A stretch of 64,000 nucleotides of DNA from Sipunculus nudus (GCA_026874595.1 CM049317.1:31794901-31858900), one strand, 5' to 3'; shown: positions 11,740 to 25,225, counted from the stretch's first letter. Made by a program: numbers and translations. The notes: a model not told the origin generated them from the sequence alone.

Positions 11740-13930
11740 CCAACTGGAAAAGGGGTGTTTTCAGTAGTCTTTTGAAACAGGGAACACTTGAGGTATCCTT
11801 GATATGTTATGAAAGATTATACTAGAGGATAGCTGAGGAGTATCTAAATTATCTCTTTCCGTACTGTGTCCGGGCAGTCGGCATCTCAAGGAGAGATTTA
11901 TTGGTCACATTAGTGCACGCACCGGACAAAACTCCCCAATCATATCAGCAAGGTATGAAGGTGCTAAGCCATTGGGGGCTTAGTAGGTAAGCAACAGCAA
12001 TTTAAAACGAGGTCTGTACTCCACCGGCAGCCAATATAGCTCTATAAATACCGGTTTGATATGAGCTCGCCGCTGGGTTAGTGCGATAAGCCGATCAGCA
12101 CAAATCTGAAGGCGCTGCAGCCTGCCAATCTGAGCATGGGTGATGCCATACAGAAGCGAATTAGCATAATCCATTCGCGATGTCACTTAGGCTTGCACCA
12201 GCATTTTGCATGCATCAGTAGTGATGTATCGCCAGATTCTGCCAATGAATCTGATCTGGTAATAACATGACCTCAAGACAGAGCTGATGTGTTGCGTTGC
12301 TCCATGGCGAGAAAACTGTCCTGCGTGGCCCCCAGGTTTCTAACTTTAGGAGATGGCAAGTAGATGACATCTCCCAGTGACAGGGCATAATCATGGGGGT
12401 GGAACTGCCGGTTTGGAACTGCCGATTTTTGGGGTAGACAATAATATACTCATATTTGTCATTGTTCCTTTTCAGCCAGTTGTTGCTCATCCGGTTGCTT
12501 ATGGCGGTCATGCATTTCTGGATCTGTAGGATAATATCCGTCCAATAAGCAGATGACTTGATCACAAGGTAAACTTGGCTGTCGACAGCAAATCTGTGAT
12601 GCAACATGTTATGCTGCCTCACAATGGTCTCAACAGGTCGGGTATACATACAATACGCTTCCGGACCTTTCGGAGCCCTGTGGAACACCATATTTTAGGA
12701 TAGCTTTCTGAGAGGTAAAAGAGTCAACTGCAACATACTGAGATGTGTTGCTGAGGTAGGACTCTAACCATTGAAGGGTTGTCTCGGTTATGCCAAAAGA
12801 GAGCTCAAAGCGACTGATGAGTGTTCTGTTATCCAAGGTATCAAAGGCGGCAGAGGGGTCCATCATAAGCAGCACCACCATTGATCAACAATCAAGAGCC
12901 TCCGGAATGTCTGACTGAACCTTCAGGAGTGCCGTTTCAGTGGAGTGGTTGTGTTGATATACTGATTGCAGTCTATCACAGAGATCATTGGTGCGCAGGT
13001 GTTCCTCTAAGCGATGCGCCCCAACTCTTTCAAGAATTTAATATGTGAAAGGCAGATTTAACAACGGCCCATAGTTCTTCAAGTACTCCTTGTCTAGACC
13101 GGTCTTTTAAGTTAAGGACTAACAACTGCCTCTTTGGAGGAAGAAGGCACGGTGGCTGTACTGAGGGACGTATTCACAATGTTTACCAGAGGCGTGAGAT
13201 TAAGGCAGCAGTTCTTAACCAACCACGTCGGAGCAGAGTCAAGGACGCAACACCTGTTTGGAGCTTTCATAATCAGCTTGTAGATCTCTTCCTCGGTGGC
13301 CATTCTAAACACAGTTAGCGGGGTACCCCGAAACGGTAGATCTGATGCTAGTGCTGCGCCGTTATTATTGTCAGCCTTGATGGTATCACAATTTTTTGTG
13401 ATCTTTTGAGAGAAGAATTCACAAAGTTTTCGCGCAAGAGCATCAGGTGAGTCTGTGGCTGGGATTGGTGCAATACATTTTCTCCGAGCAGATGTCGTGT
13501 TAATTTGTACATCTTGGCCTGATCCCGATTACATTCCCTCAATTTCAAGGAGTAGTAGTCCCGCTTAGTTTCAAGAAGTAGTAGTCCCGCTTAGCCTGAA
13601 CTAGCATTCTGTCCGCAATTGTGCACTGCTGTCTGTACATGTCCTTGTGAACAAAAAGCTTTAACCGTTACAACCTGCGTGTTTTCTGCTTTGTTTGAGA
13701 AGCTCATGCGTGCACCACTGTGTATCTGGTCTCACATATGAGGCCTTTCTTTTGCTCGGGAGCATATTTATCAAGCAATGATGCAAGGCTGGTGTTGTAC
13801 AAGTCAATTAGGGCCTCGACACTAGTCTCTGAAGACAGCGGTGCATCGGACATACATTGGGCGAGGTCATCACCGAACTCCTTGACAGGAATGTCTTTGT
13901 CCTTCCTGAAAGTAACAAGCTTATACAAGC
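11740..13930 (-). pseudogene. Non-LTR retrotransposon RT pseudogene (CR1/L2-like), 5' truncated
   Basis: Read from 13930 downwards: LYNTSLASLLDKYAPEQKKG (linker after endonuclease), MYKLTRHLLGEN, then LDSAPTWLVKNC with LTPLVNIVNTSLS (RT fingers). Next come DPSAAFDTLDNRTLISRF and YGVPQGS (RT palm, 12881-12630), then HHRFAVDSQVYL (about 12600). The C-terminal MTSRMDYANSLLYGI and YWLPVEYRPRFKLLLLTY (12186-11980) and a decayed tail end near 11740. The catalytic DD reads VD, so the polymerase site is lost. Several frameshifts and stops are present, and the endonuclease domain is missing. Confidence 0.88.
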
Positions 13931-14190
13931 TTTATATATAAAGAGAGAGGGTGACGTCTTTTATTATTACAAGAGCTTCCGAAGCGCACAGGCTTCTTCG
14001 TCAGATGGTAAGTGGAAGTGGGTAGAGAGGTGTTTATCAGAGAGGTGATGCAGTCAGTTGTTATTGTTATGGTGCACGACATGAGTCTTGGCTGCGATGC
14101 CCTCTTGGGTCACAACTGTACGTGTAAATCTATCCACATACTGGCCACCATGAAGTCAGGCTGAATCTTTTTTTTATCCTGCAGGATAAG
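13931..14190. other. Flank of LINE pseudogene
   Basis: This short stretch after the LINE truncation point contains a pyrimidine tract and TCCTGCAG at 14170-14184, a good splice acceptor. Nothing else is supported. Confidence 0.3.
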
Positions 14191-14287
14191 ATGCTTTATG
14201 TGATGCCTATAAGGGCCAGTACCACAAGGCATCTCTGGATCAGACACAGAAGACGTTTGGCGTGCATGTCATCTCACGGGCAACGCG
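14191..14287 (+). CDS. Possible isolated exon, unknown protein
   Basis: A frame reads ALCDAYKGQYHKASLDQ, then TQKTFGVHVISRATRIMNG, and meets a G/GTAACA donor at about 14287. Its base composition is GC-richer than its surroundings. The best acceptor (after 14184) leaves an in-frame TAA at 14187-14189. The exon would have to use the weaker AG at 14189-14190, or the copy is dead. I do not recognise the protein. It may be an exon of a gene spanning the surrounding non-coding DNA, or a retroelement scrap. Confidence 0.25.
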
Positions 14288-16138
14288 CATCATGAACGGT
14301 AACAATTTCGAATCCTCTGCTCTATATTCTTTGTTGTCCATATTGACAAAATAACAGAATAGTTTAGGGGTGATCATTAGCATTTAAAAAATGGTATATT
14401 ATATCAGTGATCTTAAACGAATTGTTGACGTGTAGCCAGTTATGAACATTTAGAATATCCTGCTCAAATACTGTATAACTGTACAGTCGGACCGTTCATT
14501 ATTGTGTCTTATATGCTCTACCACGTGATTTCATTTAGTGTACGCTTTTTTATCGCCATTTTTTATGGTAGGATTGTTCAATTGTGCAGCAAGATGTTTT
14601 GAGTTTAGGTTTGAGGAAACCAACCCACTTTAAACCTGTGGCTACTATGAGGCCCTACTTTACTGGATCGAGTGGAACCGAAGAAACACCTTATTTATTA
14701 GTTTAAGTGCTCATGCTACCAATGCCCATAGTATTAAAGCGTCCAGAACCAGCCGCCTCGGGACGGGAGGATAAAGCGTTTGCAAATCCTTCCCGCCATT
14801 ACCCTTCAGGGACTGGTATTGGCTAGTAATACAGCGCATCGATGTTATCACCAGACATAGAGCCCATGCTAACACCGCATGCCACTACATATGAGAGTGG
14901 ACATACAGATGAAAGTCTTTCATGCCGTGGAGCTGTCCACCGCAGTAGCCCCTGAACAGAACGGATAAAAAGTGTATCTGGTTTTATAAAATGTACTTAC
15001 TGATGAAGGATAAAACTCCCCAACTCCATATTTGTTTTTTGAAGAAATTTCCTATTTATTGTTTTATGTAAAGCTATTCGATGATATTTTTCGGTACTCT
15101 GTTTAACCCATAAAATACAGCATTTCTTCAGCATTTTTGAATTTATTGTAAACAGAAGCAGAAGGTCTCCTGACAGGTTCTCTGTTGTTCACTAGGGGGC
15201 TCTGATGAGTTCATAATATCATCATAAACGCCGGTATCCAGCTCTTACCCTTCATATAACTTTATCGATATAACAACACATTTAGAACTTAAGCAAAGCT
15301 TAGATTCTTTCTGATTGATCATCAGAAATTACACCCACATGTTTTAAATGTTGTTAGAAAAAATAAAGGGCCATTTAACACTCACACTTTGAACCTTTGT
15401 TTGGCTGATCAGACTATATAACTATAATCAAAGGAATAGGGCCTAAAACCCAGGAATCCTGGAAAATGCCTGGGCAAATTTACCCTGGTATTGTACCCTG
15501 ACTGTACAACATATATAATAGATACAGATATCAAGCAATGAATATTTTTTTAAGGAATCATAATGTAGGCTTTCAGGCCTTCTTAGAGTAAACATCACAA
15601 ATGTATTTAACGTCTCAGATTGTACACTCTTTTCCAGCGTCATCACAAATAAATATTTCCATTATGAAATATAAACTACACTCAAAAATCAATAACAAGG
15701 GAATGCAAATTAGCAATTACCCAACATATACACCCAATACCTGTCTACATATTTTTATAAGATAAATTAAAGTAAGTAACGATAACTGTTTATTTTCTAA
15801 TCCTGGAAAGGCAGAACAATATGATGGCATAATGTGGAAGCATTTACATGTTTTTTTGCTATTATGCGATAAACACCTATGTTTATATTCGTGTCATTAA
15901 GATGTTGCTTAAAAGTATCAACTTAAATATTATCAGTGGTGAATATAACCAGTGTTGAAAATTCTAGTCATTAGCCAAACCCAGATATTCCATAACAAAC
16001 AGATACAAAGGTCACAGTAGAATGATGTGTATAAATGTTATCATTGGTAAAATTTGTTGTTTAATTATTTGATTTGTTTATTCAATTATTAGTGTTCCTT
16101 GTGTGATTTACATAAAATAATTATCCCTAATGCATGAT

Positions 16139-16143
<5 letters not shown>
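14288..16143. other. Non-coding, no recognised gene
   Basis: AT-rich. I found no domain, tRNA or clear repeat on either strand. Confidence 0.35.

Positions 16144-16195
<52 letters not shown>
16144..16195. repeat. (TA)n microsatellite
   Basis: About 26 uninterrupted TA dinucleotides. Confidence 0.98.
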
Positions 16196-16199
<4 letters not shown>

Positions 16200-17022
16200 A
16201 TATTTATCTCAGCAGGGCCAAAGATTACAGGTTCCTGCTTAAAGTGTCCAGTGGAGTTGTGCTGCCAGACCCACTATCTGACCTGTGTATTGGCTGAGCA
16301 AATGAAGATGATAGCAGGTTTTTGTGGCCCCAAATATATGTGATCTATATCAAATTGTGAATAATTGTACCGTGAAAGTACAGTGATATATGTAACTGTG
16401 GTATATATAAAGGAGAGTTGGTATACCTAAAGTCTGGTACTGGTCTTCTGATATGTTAGTATGCATTTTAACTTTGATTATCATGCATTAATTGTTTGAC
16501 ACGGAACTCCATGACTCTTGTTCATGTGCGTTGACGATACACACGACACAACCGGCAGTAGGGATTCTCTTGATCAACGGATCTTGACACGGGACTCCAT
16601 GGGTTGAAGACGCACAGAACACCAGTGGTAAAACCTCATAGCTGGGATGACCCTCCTTCCGATTTCTTGGAAAATAAGAAAAGAAAACTCCTTGGCGGCC
16701 AGTGTTCAATAAACCAAGGGCCATCCCTTATCGGGCACTAACATGTCACCTGTGCAGATGGGTTGTTGTGGCACAGCTGGATTTTAGGATTTGGGGCGAC
16801 ACAACTATAGGAACACCAAGGTTGTCTACCAATTTTACTCAGGAACTGGAACAATTAAAGATGTGAGGGAGTGTGCGGATCACAAATTGACGAAGGAAAA
16901 TGGCAAAGTGCCCAGTTTCCCGCGTCCACTGTCAATTATATTATTTGAGCTTTGACATTAAGTGAAATAGCAACAAAGGGGAGACCCTACACTCTGACCA
17001 GGTGTGTCACTTATAACAAGAT
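16196..17022. other. Non-coding, no recognised gene
   Basis: A 78-codon minus-strand open frame at 16724-16488 has no family signature and no clear splice sites. I treat it as chance. Confidence 0.3.
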
Positions 17023-17041
17023 TTAACACATTCGCTGCGCC
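17023..17041. repeat. piggyBac-like terminal repeat TTAACACATTCGCTGC
   Basis: TTAACACATTCGCTGCGCCAA starts with TTAA. Its first 16 bases are identical to the reverse complement of the end at 19406-19424. If it pairs with that end, the element would be 2.4 kb (17023-19424), the usual size of a full piggyBac element, with a left end at 18021 inside it. Confidence 0.5.
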
Positions 17042-18020
17042 AAAAATTTTATTTTAGCTTAATAGCAAGGCAAGTTCATGCAAGATGCGTAGAGATAAGT
17101 TGAGGATAGCTGCTGTTTTCAGAAAAGTCCGCAAAAACCGACTCATGTAGTTTCTCCAAATTAAATTGATGGCTCCCATCATTCGCTTTTAACTGACTTC
17201 CTCCATCGTGTTCCTGTAATCTAGAGAGGCGTGCTAAGAAGGTAAATCCCTACGATACGCGCAGATACATTAAGAGAAGTTTATACTATAACATAAGATA
17301 TTTCCTTGTGATCACTGCACCAGTTCTGTGACCTTTACATTGAACAAATATATATATGATAAAACATGTATAAAACAGCAGTAGCAGAAAATGTCTTTGC
17401 ATTAATCCATTTATACTTTTTTTTCCTGGATCCTTATATTTGCGATCCTCTCTGAATAGTAAATGCAAGTTATGTGAAGTCTATCAGATAACGTATGGAA
17501 AGACTAACGTATTTCTCAACGTTCTTGTATAAATCCTTTTAAATGAAAAAAAAATATATATTATGTTAGTAAAATAAGCTTATACGCTACTAATGTAGCA
17601 ACATGACCTTTATTTGCCCGATATATCCAGTGCTTAACTAGAGTAGTCGTAAACCATAACAAGCTCCTCGACATTCTTATAATCTCTTTTTTATATATAA
17701 ATTCAGTTTTGCCATGTGGTCCTATGTTTTACCAACTTAAATAGCAGTGTCCTTGTTCTTTATCGGAGCATCTAAAAATGTTCCAACCAGACAGTGTTAC
17801 ACACATGGGAGCAGATATAAATGATCTTTCTCAGTTTTCAGTTATATTAATAAAGTTATCTAATATTGGTAATTGCATACATTCATTGTTGTTATTAGTA
17901 AGGCCTGTGAATCTATTGAACAAAGGTTAATGACGAAATTAAGTCATATAAAGTTACAAACTAATCCTAATATATGTATTGGCTGTTCAGCATTTTGGCA
18001 AGTAGATGTTAGAGAGGCGA

Positions 18021-19424
18021 TTAACACATTAACTGCCAAGCCCATGTTCACCCCCAGTGCCAGGGCCATACAGAGGGACCCCGGCAGCCCCGAGAGCTGC
18101 AGTGGTACCAAGACTAGGTGCTAATTACCTGAGAAGAAAGTGTGACTTCGGATAAAACAGGGGCAATAAAACTCGGGGAGGTGTGAAGTTGGGCACTGAG
18201 CCAAATGACCGATAGTAGTCAAAGCATGGCTCGGTGGACTGGTCTTATAGCTTCTTCGTTGACACCGGCATAAAGCTAACAACTAGTTTGAATAAAGATA
18301 TGTGTATATTGGCGGGAATGCTGAATTGGGAAGAGTCAAATGACTGTAAGGCACTAACATATATAGACCTATATCTAACCAAAGTAAATTTATTGAAATA
18401 AATTTACTGAAAGCAGAGCCAGAATGCAGTTGTTGGTACAGGTGGGTCGCATGTGCAACATGGCTTATCGCGTGAGTTCGAACCTGTGTGCTCTTGTTTT
18501 CTTTTTTTTTACAAATATGTAGTTTTAGTGCTCAAACATGCATTTTTATGGTTCATAACGAACACAGCGATTCTACCGATCGATATAATTATAAATAATA
18601 ATTATCAATTTACATTACACATGTTGTTTCAAACATAGTCATAGACTGTTTATATATACCGACATGCTTGAGCGTTTACGCAAGTGACCTCGTCATTGTA
18701 ACAGTCACACGAAACACGGAGATTATTTCAGTTTTGCAATTTATGAGCACTTGTTTGTGAAGTTACTAATGTATGCATATATCTATATATAAGTAAATAA
18801 GGAACAAGCAATAAGCCGAAAGAATCATTTGCAGCCGCGTTCTGATTACCTGGCCGATCTGTGTGTCAGGCATGTTGCACGCGCCCTATTGTTGTTGATT
18901 GCACAATACCCTGTCCTCGCGAGACAATAAACCTGGACGTCCTCACGCCACGCTATCTTGACTTCACACCTAAGGTGCGATCTATCACACGCTGGTCTCG
19001 CAACCGGGTCTGTTGTAAATAAGTGGCCAACGCATGCTCTAATATAAAACTAACAAAATATTTTTACGATCCTCGCTTTCGTTTGTTTCAAAGTAGTATT
19101 CTTACAAAAAATCGACTTCAGACTGAAGCACGTCGTAAAGTTATTTCACGGTACTGGACCGGAGCCGTGGATTTTGTCACCATCTACACATCTTTCCTGC
19201 TTTCGAATGATGCAGCGCACTGTTGAATAACAAATTATTCATTTTCATACTGCGAGATTATTATATAAATGGACTACTGCTCATGTGCAAAGAATTTATT
19301 GAAAAATTTATGAGAATTCCTGCTGAAAATGGCTTATAAATAAATGACGTGTATTCACGTGCTTGGCACTGGGGTAATCATAATTAATGATGGGTATACA
19401 CGTCATTGGCAGCGAATGTGTTAA
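18021..19424. mobile_element. piggyBac-like element, probably non-autonomous
   Basis: The left end TTAACACATTAACTGCCAA (18021-18039) and the right end TTGGCAGCGAATGTGTTAA (19406-19424) are inverted repeats with two mismatches. Both are bounded by TTAA, the target site of piggyBac transposases. Subterminal ACCCC(C)AGTGCCA is also mirrored, and the right side carries a CACGTCATT motif common in such elements. I could not recognise a transposase between the ends. Its right end is homologous to 47200-47435, so this is a dispersed family. Confidence 0.5.
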
Positions 19425-19721
19425 CATATGAAGCATATTTCAGGTAGACAAAAGCCTATTTCCAAATGGCGCTGGGCTTTACGTCAGAGTTGACCTACAG
19501 GCCTGATTGTTGGAGGAAATTATACCACCTGTATATGCGTAATACAATGGGTAATTTTGTCTGAAATATTGCTTTTAGATTGTCGATAATATATTGAAAG
19601 TAATCCGTCCAGGTATTGTAGTTATGAATTATTCAGTTTTTTTGTTTTTGTTAAAAACCTCTACATTGCTTGATTAAAATAAGCTTTGATAACTATATAG
19701 ATATAAAACCAAGCGACACGT

Positions 19722-19724
<3 letters not shown>

Positions 19725-19771
<47 letters not shown>
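19725..19771. repeat. (TA)n microsatellite
   Basis: About 23 uninterrupted TA dinucleotides. Confidence 0.98.
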
Positions 19772-19780
<9 letters not shown>

Positions 19781-22700
19781 TATTTGTACACAGTACCATT
19801 TGTCAATTATCATTCATAATAAGAGTCTTACTAAAGACAAGTGAAGGATGTGTTGGTTCTCTCAGGACATTCATAATTTTGTTTTACAACGTGACGCTGA
19901 TAAATCAAGACATCACTTGTTTTAGTTATCACTCCATCTCAGAAACAATATTTGTAAAAAAAGGGTAGACACAGAATTGCGGATTCACTTCGAACCAGAT
20001 TCAAAATCCTGACTTCCCGATTCCGATATTTTGATCTACCGCCTGGATACTACAGGTCCAGCACTATTCCAAGAAGCAAATTGACGTCAAAACGTCTCTC
20101 CGTATGGCTATTCTAGCGGCCACACACACATCTACAAGCTATAATTACAATACAAGCAAAGAAAAGGTCTTTGGTGTTGAATAGATTGTATACGTCAATA
20201 ATAATAATAGTTCCTTACATTTTCTCCAAATTCATTATAAAAAATTTACCACCATCTGTCTTGAAAGGAATCACCATAACTGGTATATGCGGATTAAAAC
20301 CTGCTGTTATTCTAAATTGTTAACATATAAAGGAGCTGATATGTCTTTATTACGGCCTATTGATTAAAATGTATTTGTGATATTAATGAAATATATTGAC
20401 ATGGTGACCTTTTAGGTGTAGTACACGATTATGAAGACTGAACACGTGATGTTAATATGGGAAAATGGACTAAAATATATTTGTAACAGCGACAATGTTT
20501 TGCCTGCAATGAAATCACCTTAGTACCATTTGTGGTAAAGATGATTCTATTTATAGTCTGGCCAAGTATGACCATTAGGAATGAAGGATGAGGAATGTAC
20601 ACAGGCGATGACGAGAACAATCCATATTCTGTGTAATTAATTATAACAAGAGTATTATGATGAGGTATGCGACACTGATAGCCAAGCAGAAATTTTTATG
20701 AAAACGTTAATAGCACATGAATTATAACGCGTCACCACACTTCACTATGAAGGTTATGCAGTGAACGGCATATATCTGTCTCGTAGCAGACACATGCAGC
20801 GATTAGTCATTTCTCGTTCCAGTTAAGTATGAGTCTCGAACATGATTAATATGGAATAGCACGTTGTATGCAATCGGTGTTTTATGTATAAAACAAACCG
20901 CACTGCTTAAAAGAATTTCGTTCTCAGTCATGGCTAATCTCTGTGCGTAATATTACTTGAAAGATTTATGCATTGAGAGATTAAGGAATGATAAAACATT
21001 CACAATTATATGTTATTTTAACCCTAAATTATAATACCCCTCCATGTATGATCTAACATACTTTCAATCAGTCGGTCAGGATTCCAGTTCGTTCGAGGTA
21101 CATGTATGTGCCCAAACATTTTCCCATTTTTTTTTAAATAGAATCTTTAGCTGTAACAATTTCAATGTCACTTCAGAAGGTGGTTTGAGAGGTACATTGT
21201 TTTAATTGTTTAATAATTTGCTATGATTTTGAACTGAGATGGTTGCTGTCCTAAACTATGAGCCCCTGAGGAAGCTAATGATATTCGTTTTCCTATACAA
21301 GCTGACTTAGGGTTTAAATAAATTGCTCATTAACATCAAATTATTAAAACGCACGACTTAGCATTAAGTGACAATTTGAGAGATATTGCGCAAAAGTGAT
21401 TGGACCAATACTTGCAGTCTGCATTCAGGTACGTTTTGGGCAGAGAATTCGTTTGGGGCAGTTCAACCTGCTGTGTTAAGGGGGAGAGGAATAACAGAGC
21501 TTGTTCTCCAATTGTTGTCTAGGCACTTAGTTGCTTTAACTAAACCACGTAAATCAGCTCAATTTTCGCAAATAAAAATAGCTCATGAATTAGCAAGGTT
21601 AAACTCACTATGTTTGCATTTCTTGTTCTCACAGCCCGAATAAGCTTAATACATCGACACAAAATAAAGTTTGGTAATTTTCCATTTTTAAATCCACGTT
21701 TACACAAAGAATTCTTTTTATAAGGGAAAACAAGCCCTAACATGAATATATTACCAGGTAATATATTTCAGAACAGTATTTTGACGTGTTATATTCATTG
21801 TGATGAAAAAATGTTTTCCTCTTTGCTGGAACAGCGTTCGTGCGATTTAGCATTAGTGATTTTCACGTATAAAAATGTTAATTTGTAAAGGTATAAACAG
21901 ATTAAGTAATGTAGAAAATATATAATAACTATTGGTTATATTAAATTGGGAGGAATACTATTCAACATAAAAAGGAACAGAAACGCAGTTGTGTTCACGG
22001 GACTTTTTAAGTTGACAGCTGATTGTCCTTGGCACTTGTGTAAACTAAATACATGTAGTTTGAAAGAATTCCTTTCACTTCCTTGACGCCAAATAATGCT
22101 TACAACACTGAAAATCTCTTATTTAAAGATGAATCACAAGCATGAATGTTAGTTTTCATCACTTAAGACCATGTTCATTGGCAACCATGCTGTACAGAGT
22201 GAGAGTAACTGAGCTTTATAAAGAAATTGTTTAATTATATTTCAATGACATTTCAATGATTTTCTCGAATGTAAGATTGTCATTTAATAATAGGAAAGTA
22301 GAAATATCGCCCATTGATTAAACGATGATAATACAGGAGTGTACTTACTTAGATACGATAACCAAGATGTCTACAAAGCAGAATGGGGTAAAAAGGTATG
22401 TTTTCTTGTGCACGTATGTGCATATATGCGTGAACTAGCAGACTTAAATATTTGTACGGGGGATCGAGCTGGCCTTCATCAAAAAGATGGTTTATCCTAA
22501 GTCCTCGCAGACTATATACGCGCACACGCATATACGCCCAAGGACACATGGAAATACCCTAGTTACAAGATCATATGAACGATTTTTCACGCAGATACGC
22601 ACACCCGGATAAACGCGCATATAGATACACCCCTTACAGAAAACATATTGCACACCTGCCAGGAATATGGGTGTGCTTTTATGTAGCCTCGAATACGTTA

Positions 22701-22979
22701 AATGAAATGGATGCATTTCCCTGAAATAAAGGCTCCGTGATATAACGAGGCTTATGGATATTATTGTTTGCTTTAATGTTTAATTTGCTCCCATGGGCAG
22801 ATCCCAGTGGTATTTCTACTGTGAGATCAAAATATAAATGAAAAAAGTACCACCTTCCAAAATATTAGAGCAGCAACTTTATGGTTAATTATTTTTACAA
22901 ACAATGCTTCAATTCTTAATAATTTGTAATTTGCTTTGTGAAATACTGTATCCGGTGCTTTCCACGGTATAATTTATAT
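19772..22979. other. Non-coding, no recognised gene
   Basis: No family signature appears in any frame over 3.2 kb. A patch at 22400-22640 is rich in alternating purine/pyrimidine strings such as ACGCGCACACGCATATACGC. The short open frames there are by-products of this composition. Confidence 0.35.
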
Positions 22980-24110
22980 TAAAATGCCTGTGATAGTATT
23001 ACAATATATAAAATCATCAAGGTAGACCACTATCGAGTCAAACCCATGTTAACCATCATCCTTTACACTGATTATTTTACCCTATGAAAATCCCGGGCCC
23101 CATCTACTTCCAAAATGTAACTTTGTGTCATATAAATAGGTATATGAGATACTGTTGTGAAATTTCTATTTAATTCCCATGGCTTTGTAACTTGTTGAAT
23201 GGATAGGGACGGAGCGTTTAGCGTTTTTAAGTCAACCTAAGCCATAAAGTATCCTGTTTTCATCAGACATAGGAGCGTCCACCTCGGAACAATAGTCGTT
23301 TACTTACATACCATGAGGGAGACTACAGTCATGAATAATTTTAAGGTCAGCGCTGTCCGGCTTTGGCACAGCGGCTAGTGGCCCTCTACTATATCTGTGA
23401 TGAGCTGTCTTTCGACCACATTTCTGGTAGAAGGGCTGTTGGCAGACTGGTGATTATTCGTTTCCACGTGCCTTATTTGGAAACAATCTATCACATTAAA
23501 ACTGTTTTAAGTACCATTTAGTAGACAGTCTCTGTCAGGATCGTTGTTAAGTTTAGACTCCCAAATATGAAGACCGGAGGCAATAGAATTTGAGAAATGA
23601 AGCTTACTGTCGTGAAAGTTTTCCTGGGCTTTACTATAACAGTCTAACAATGAACAGTTTGAGGGGAATCCCTAATGTTTAGGGGGTGCTCCATGGTCGG
23701 GTGACCCTTGGGACTGGAGGTCACGAGCATACATGGCGGTACTGACAAGAAGGACCTCGATTAAAGGATAGGCAAATATCAAGACCGGTGCTGGAATCAA
23801 TTGGTCCTTTCGGCCCAATTTTTTGTAGGAGCGGGGGTGGCTACTTTGATATCCAGAAGGTCTATTTTGTCTATTGAAGTTGACAGCGGTTGATCTTTGG
23901 TGCAGAAGTGTTTCTGGCTTGAGCCATATCCGATTTACGTTGAAGATCTCACGAATCCCTGGTCTTCTCCGGTGGGTCCCACAGCACCTCCAGTCCCTTT
24001 CTTACCTGCAATAAAATGGTCCAACTGGATTAATTCAGGGTTATGTTCTGCCAGCACCTCCGTAGTAATCAGGTCAAGCATCTGTGTTATTGAATTCGTG
24101 GGTACCTAGT
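22980..24110 (-). mobile_element. DIRS-like (tyrosine-recombinase type) retrotransposon remnant
   Basis: On the minus strand a zinc-finger-like string ICLSFNRGPSCQYRHVCS lies at about 23780-23725. A frame-shifted KGHPTMEHP follows, as in gag-like proteins of DIRS elements. Downstream, at about 23440-23288, PSTRNVVERQLITDIVEGP, VPKPDSADLKIIHDCSLPHG and VNDYC match the N-terminal RT region. VVYLDDFIYC at about 23030-23003 holds the YLDD catalytic box. The palm between VNDYC and YLDD is mostly lost, and stops are frequent. No tyrosine recombinase or methyltransferase part remains. Confidence 0.6.
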
Positions 24111-24835
24111 TTGAGGAGCATGTCTTTGTCACATATTTTTCCTTTGCCGATTTCACAATATGTTTTTTTTAAAGATTCTTTTTTACTCCCTTTCTTTATT
24201 CCTTTCTATACCTTGGTTGATGCGAACTGCATCTCCGAGTCACAGTCATTGACATCGTTATAAGATGGGGCCTACTTTGACATAATTGTTTCGTCTTTTA
24301 AGCTTTGACAATAGCATATCAGTACCAGAATTGTAATAGGTGTCAACCTTGCTTTTGTTGGGTTCCTGCATTACACCAATATACCATTCACGCGTTGTCT
24401 GTTAAAGTTTAAGGCAATTTTAAGCTTTTGCTGGCTGCGGAAGCCCCTTGTTGTTGGGCTGTGTGCTGCCGACTGGCTGTATGAGGCGGGTCCTATCCCT
24501 AGGTTCAGATTTTGCGGTCTTATGCATATTAATCATGTGCCATCGTAAGCAAGAGGGGAGTGGCGAATCTCCGTTTTGTGTAAAAGCACAATTAAAATTC
24601 GATTAATCAAAGGGGGAATGCCAAAAGAAAAATGGTTAATATCCCTGACTTTAGCACAGGAAAATGTTGCTGCACTGTCATACTAATCGTTTTCTTTTAC
24701 AATGACTTAAATTGATAATGTTTTCATGTGTTTTCTAGCCTTTTTACCGTAACTGGTAGCGTAGTTTATAATATATTTGAGATGTATGTACATAAATACT
24801 CGTTTATATCTTATTTTAGGATGTTTAAACATTTT

Positions 24836-24838
<3 letters not shown>
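24111..24838. other. Non-coding, no recognised gene
   Basis: Nothing recognisable on either strand. The stretch may be flank of the DIRS-like remnant. Confidence 0.3.

Positions 24839-24878
<40 letters not shown>
24839..24878. repeat. (TA)n microsatellite
   Basis: About 20 uninterrupted TA dinucleotides. Confidence 0.98.
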
Positions 24879-24879
<1 letters not shown>

Positions 24880-25147
24880 AATGCATTTATGAACATTTGA
24901 CTGTTCCTTATCATTTTGTTTATTATATTATTATGTTATTATATCATATTTTGTATGATTTTATGTGTGTGTTGTATGACTGTTCTTTAACTTATTCTTA
25001 ATGTGTCAGATACACCAAGCACATATACCTTTTTTTGCGGGTAAAAGCACTCGTGGTGATTACAGGTAATATCAGACGGTGGACGAAATATACGTTATTA
25101 TCCGATTTGGTATCGGCCTTTGAAGAACATACTTTATTTTATTTCCA

Positions 25148-25150
<3 letters not shown>

Positions 25151-25224
<74 letters not shown>

Positions 25225-25225
25225 T
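25151..25225. repeat. (TA)n microsatellite with one TATG interruption
   Basis: A 75-bp TA tract broken once by G at 25206. Open frames of alternating Tyr/Ile over this tract are artefacts. Confidence 0.98.

Noticed and set aside
13720-14048. Plus-strand frames near the LINE
   Set aside because: Antisense to, or flanking, the minus-strand LINE linker region; no independent support.
18440-18500. tRNA-like B box GAGTTCGAACC near 18476
   Set aside because: No A box at proper spacing and no cloverleaf; a possible old SINE scrap but not supportable.
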